34,389 bases of DNA from JADJTT01 sp049306275 (GTDB lineage Bacteria; Bacteroidota; Bacteroidia; Chitinophagales; Saprospiraceae): NCBI GenBank assembly GCA_049306275.1, contig JBAQQB010000194.1, positions 1-34,389 on the forward strand, given 5' to 3'. The notes below the pieces were generated by a model, which was not told the origin of the DNA, ran no database searches, and worked only from the letters and a program-made list of their open reading frames with translations. Position 1 is the first letter of the stretch, and every line of letters starts with the position of its first letter. Both the position numbers and the translations under genes were made by a program. Shown piece by piece: positions 31,762-34,389 of this stretch.

Positions 31762-32844
31762 GGCGGCCCCACCCTGAGCGTCTCCCGCCTCTGCGAAGCC
31801 CAGGCGCAGCTCGGCGCCACCGTGCGCGTGCTCACCACCACCGCCAACGGACCCGCTGAGCTCGACGTGCCAAGAGGTGTGCCACAGCTCGTCAACGGCG
31901 TGGAGGTCTACTACTACTGCCGCCTCACCAAAGACCACAGCCATTTCTCCCCGGCCCTGCTGCGGCAGGTCTGGCTGCAGTGCCGCCGCTACGACATCGT
32001 CCACATCCACTCCTGGTGGAACCTCGTGGCCATGCTCTCCGCCCTCCTCTGCCTGCTGCGCCGCAAGCGGTTCGTACTGTCTCCACGCGGCATGCTCAGC
32101 CCGTATACGCTGGGCAGTTTTTCAAAACGCATCTTTCATGGGTGGTTGGGTTGTTGGGTGGTTAGGTATGGGGTGCTGCACGCCACGACCGAACAAGAAG
32201 CAGAAGAATGCCTCAAGATCGTACCCGGCTGGAAATACTTCATCGCCCCCAACATCATCCCCCTCCCCCAACTCCCCAACAATCCACCCACCCAACAACC
32301 TAACAACCCAACAACCCAACAACCCAACCACCTCCTCTTCCTCTCCCGAATCGACCCCAAAAAAGGGCTGGAGCTCCTCTTCCAGGCCCTGGCTCAAACC
32401 AACGACCACCTCCTCATCGCCGGTTCCGGCGACCCTGCCTACATCGCTTCCCTCAAGGCCCTGGCTGAGCGTTTGGGCATTGCCGGCCGCATCGAATGGC
32501 TGGGCTGGGTGGAAGGCGAGGAGAAGTTCCGCCTCCTGGCCGGAGCGGAGCTGCTGGTATTGACTTCTCATAATGAAAACTTCGCCAACGTCGTCATCGA
32601 ATCCCTCGCCGTGGGCACGCCGGTGCTGCTAAGCGAGCAGGTGGGCCTGAGCCGCTACGTCCAGGCCAAAGACCTCGGCTGGGTGACGCCCCTCGACGCC
32701 GGCGCCATCGCCGCCGCCATCGGCAGCGCCCGCGCCGACGAGGTCAAGCGGGCGCGCATCCGCCAGCAAGCGCCCGCGGTGGTGCGGGAGGATTTTGAGG
32801 CGGGGAAAGTGGCGGGGGAGTATTTGGTGATTGGTGATTGGTGA
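31714..32844 (+). CDS. Glycosyltransferase, GT4 family, displaced by an upstream insertion
   Basis: Homology-like features begin at 31714 with ITILHITPSYWPATIYGGPT, but there is no in-frame ATG, GTG or TTG between the upstream stop (31687) and ATG 31822, which lies after the first strand and glycine loop. Initiation would need ATC (31714 or 31720) or give a truncated protein. The donor domain has LLFLSRIDPKKGLELLFQAL and E-x7-E in ENFANVVIE. A linker near residues 187-210 is octamer-repeat DNA (PNNPPTQQPNNPTTQQPN). The stop codon lies within a (TTGGTGA)x4 repeat. Confidence 0.8.
   Translation: MTILHITPSYWPATIYGGPTLSVSRLCEAQAQLGATVRVLTTTANGPAELDVPRGVPQLVNGVEVYYYCRLTKDHSHFSPALLRQVWLQCRRYDIVHIHSWWNLVAMLSALLCLLRRKRFVLSPRGMLSPYTLGSFSKRIFHGWLGCWVVRYGVLHATTEQEAEECLKIVPGWKYFIAPNIIPLPQLPNNPPTQQPNNPTTQQPNHLLFLSRIDPKKGLELLFQALAQTNDHLLIAGSGDPAYIASLKALAERLGIAGRIEWLGWVEGEEKFRLLAGAELLVLTSHNENFANVVIESLAVGTPVLLSEQVGLSRYVQAKDLGWVTPLDAGAIAAAIGSARADEVKRARIRQQAPAVVREDFEAGKVAGEYLVIGDW
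32141..32332. repeat. 18-bp inverted repeat and octamer array inside the glycosyltransferase gene
   Basis: GGTGGTTGGGTTGTTGGG (32141-32158) is the exact reverse complement of 32315-32332. The right copy closes an array of AACAACCC octamers (about 32294-32328). Both lie in frame in the coding region. Confidence 0.85.
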
Positions 32845-32851
32845 TTGGTGA
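32824..32851. repeat. Heptanucleotide repeat (TTGGTGA)x4
   Basis: Four perfect heptamers that supply the last codons and the stop of the glycosyltransferase. The next 60 bp (ATCAGCG...AATCACAAAAATCACAG) look like another low-complexity spacer between convergent genes. Confidence 0.85.
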
Positions 32852-32937
32852 TTCCCTTGATTAAAATCAGCGTCATCATAAGAATCACAAAAATCACAGT
32901 TCAGACAGTTTAGCCGGTTTCAGGCAAAACGGCAAGC

Positions 32938-34077
32938 TCAAAAAGCTCCCCCTCTCTCCATAACAAAATCCATAAAATTCTCCGGCGTAATGACTTCCTG
33001 TGCTTTAGGGTGGTATTTTTCAGTGAATGTTTTGGGGAATGGCGCTTTAGCTCCGGGATTCCACTTGAACTCATAGGCAAAAAGCTCGCCGTCCTTTTCT
33101 TCGACGTAGTCGATCTCCTGCTGTTGGGCGGTGCGCCAGAAAAAGCTGTTGGCCCAGATATCGTGGTAATGAAGGCGCTTCATGCGCTCGCTGACCAGCC
33201 AGTTTTCCCAGAGAGCGCCCGTATCCTGACGAAGGCCAATGGGCTGGAAGGCAGCAATGACAGCATTGCGGATACCGTTGTCGTAAAAATAGATCTTCCG
33301 GCTGCTTTTCAACTCGTTTCGCAGGTTGCGGCTGAAAGAGCCCAATCTGAAGATGATAAATACCTGTTCCAGCAGGTTGATATACCGCTCTACCGTCTTG
33401 TTATCCAATCCGATCAAATTGCCCAACTCATTGTAGGAAACCAGGTTTCCAACCTGAAAGGCGAGGGCCTGAAGAAGGCGGATGAGTTTGTCGGGCTTGA
33501 ATATATTTTCCCATAGGAGAATATCCTTGTATAAAAAACTGTCGGTCAACATTTTAAGCAACTCCTTCTCCTGTCCCGGATGGGTCACGATTTCCGGATA
33601 ATACCCATATAGAAGCCGGGTATGCAGCATGCGCTTTTCCTCCAGCAAGCCATGGTGGGCAACCATTTCTTCGAAAGAGAGGGGAAACAGGCGGTATTCC
33701 CATTTTCTGCCGGTGAGCGGCTCATTGGTTTTATTGGCCAGTTCAAACGAGGAGGATCCTGTGGCAATGATCTGAACTTCAGGGATATTGTCAATGGCCA
33801 ACTTCAGCTTGAGACCTATATCGGAGATCCGCTGCGCCTCGTCGAGCACCACCAGGTTACTCCCCCCAAAAAGCTGACGCAGCTGGGATGACGTTGCATT
33901 GTCAAAAATGGCCTGTATGTCGGGTTCGTCACCGATTAGCCAGCGCGTGCCGGGCTGGGAGAGAAAGAGTTTTTTCAGCATAGTGGTCTTACCCAACTGC
34001 CGGGCGCCAAATATCAGAATGATCTTCCCTGTTCCCAACTTTGCTTTGATCTTTTCTTCCAGTATCCTGTTTACCAT
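32938..34077 (-). CDS. AAA ATPase with DUF4143 C-terminal domain
   Basis: This 379-residue protein has an AAA-type domain (Walker A GARQLGKTT at residues 24-32, Walker B NLVVLDEAQ near 74-82, sensor IATGSSSFEL near 109-118). The C-terminal DUF4143 region has QQEIDYVEEKDGELFAYEFK near 328-347, reminiscent of a PD-(D/E)xK nuclease core (D..E.K). The family is widespread and its role uncertain; toxin or mobile-element-like behaviour has been suggested. It is the only clear minus-strand gene besides the DUF2442 gene. A 30-bp near-palindrome lies 29-58 bp upstream of its start. Confidence 0.88.
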   Translation of the reverse strand: MVNRILEEKIKAKLGTGKIILIFGARQLGKTTMLKKLFLSQPGTRWLIGDEPDIQAIFDNATSSQLRQLFGGSNLVVLDEAQRISDIGLKLKLAIDNIPEVQIIATGSSSFELANKTNEPLTGRKWEYRLFPLSFEEMVAHHGLLEEKRMLHTRLLYGYYPEIVTHPGQEKELLKMLTDSFLYKDILLWENIFKPDKLIRLLQALAFQVGNLVSYNELGNLIGLDNKTVERYINLLEQVFIIFRLGSFSRNLRNELKSSRKIYFYDNGIRNAVIAAFQPIGLRQDTGALWENWLVSERMKRLHYHDIWANSFFWRTAQQQEIDYVEEKDGELFAYEFKWNPGAKAPFPKTFTEKYHPKAQEVITPENFMDFVMERGGAF

Positions 34078-34105
34078 TTTATGGATAATTTTCCCAAAAA
34101 TACAT

Positions 34106-34135
34106 AATTTTTAAGGATTTTAATCCCTAAAAATT
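34106..34135. promoter_or_regulatory. 30-bp near-perfect palindrome upstream of the DUF4143 ATPase
   Basis: The 14-nt arms (34106-34119 and 34122-34135) match with one mismatch around a 2-bp centre. A -7-like TATTTTTG on the minus strand (34102-34095) sits between it and the start codon. This is consistent with an operator; no good -33 box is seen. Confidence 0.5.
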
Positions 34136-34163
34136 AGTTTTTCTTACTTTTTTCATAAGCGAC

Positions 34164-34239
34164 TGCAAATAAACCATTTGCAATCCTTTCATAAATTTAC
34201 TCAGCACACTGAGCAAGTTTACTCAACATACTGAGTAAA
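34164..34239. repeat. Cluster of inverted repeats (TGCAAAT/ATTTGCA and TTTACTCA/TGAGTAAA)
   Basis: TGCAAAT-N5-ATTTGCA is at 34164-34182. TTTACTCA-N6-TGAGTAAA is at 34218-34239. A second TTTACTCAG at 34196-34204 can pair with CTGAG at 34209-34213 or with CTGAGTAAA at 34231-34239, so alternative structures exist. It lies upstream of the DUF4143 gene. Confidence 0.6.
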
Positions 34240-34310
34240 TGCCCGGCGCTGCCGACTCACCCCCGCCCCTCTCTGGCGAGAGACTAATCTTGCAGGGGGT
34301 ACTAAAAGTA

Positions 34311-34357
34311 GCCCCGCTAGGGGCGATATCTTTGTAGCCCGGGGCGTGAGCCCCGGG
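34311..34357. repeat. REP-like GC-rich double hairpin
   Basis: GCCCCGCTAGGGGC (34311-34324) and CCCGGGGC-GTGA-GCCCCGGG (34338-34357, GNRA-type loop) follow ACTAAAAGTA. A further CAACCGAGCCCCGG at the window end can pair with CCGGGTTG. This resembles dispersed intergenic palindromes of large Bacteroidota genomes. No gene is seen in 34240-34389. Confidence 0.6.
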
Positions 34358-34389
34358 TTGAGGAAAGAAAAAACAACCGAGCCCCGGAG

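Noticed and set aside
30847..32010. 387-residue open frame on the minus strand
   Set aside because: It is antisense to the COG1106 ATPase and the GT4 gene, both with clear motifs, and crosses the cassette border.

Overview
The window looks like a Bacteroidota chromosome segment, most likely from the Saprospiria (Lewinella/Phaeodactylibacter-like). This is inferred from AT-type promoters of the TTG-N20-TAnnTTTG class, almost no Shine-Dalgarno sequences, frequent TTG starts fused to the previous stop (TTGA), and accessory families common in that phylum (COG1106 ATPases, DUF4143 ATPases, DUF2442). No marker gene is present, so the rank is tentative.

The backbone is a long, nearly unidirectional (+) surface-polysaccharide locus. 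It starts with a Wzt-like polysaccharide-export ATPase (149-1414). Then come two methyltransferases, many GT-A (GT2-like) and GT-B (GT4-like) glycosyltransferases, one WbsX-type glycosyltransferase, three PAPS-dependent sulfotransferases (9389-10306, 13107-13967, 14870-15787) and an O-antigen-polymerase-like membrane protein (28222-29673). Together they predict a sulfated, probably methylated, branched extracellular glycan. Genes overlap by 4-29 bp in most places, so they are probably translationally coupled. Base composition is mosaic: AT-rich blocks (about 840-9390 and 14440-18730) alternate with GC-rich blocks, and two borders fall inside genes.

Small accessory modules interrupt the glycan genes: an antitoxin/PIN pair (11523-12160); an island at 21300-25112 with duplicated orphan antitoxin-like genes, a DUF2442 gene, a COG1106 ATPase and two MNT nucleotidyltransferases; an antitoxin fused by deletion to a PIN-toxin remnant (26617-26962); and a two-gene cassette (DUF4240-like protein plus a second COG1106 ATPase) inserted in the 5' end of a glycosyltransferase gene and flanked by a perfect 52-bp direct repeat. 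A DUF4143 AAA ATPase lies on the minus strand at the right end.

The DNA between genes is rich in unusual repeats: chains of mini-hairpins joined by CTCCACCCA (1-135, 25156-25210, 27016-27074), heptanucleotide repeats at gene borders, 12-nt tandem repeats (20955-21186), and several operator-like palindromes. No rRNA, tRNA, CRISPR array, transposase or integrase gene was seen.
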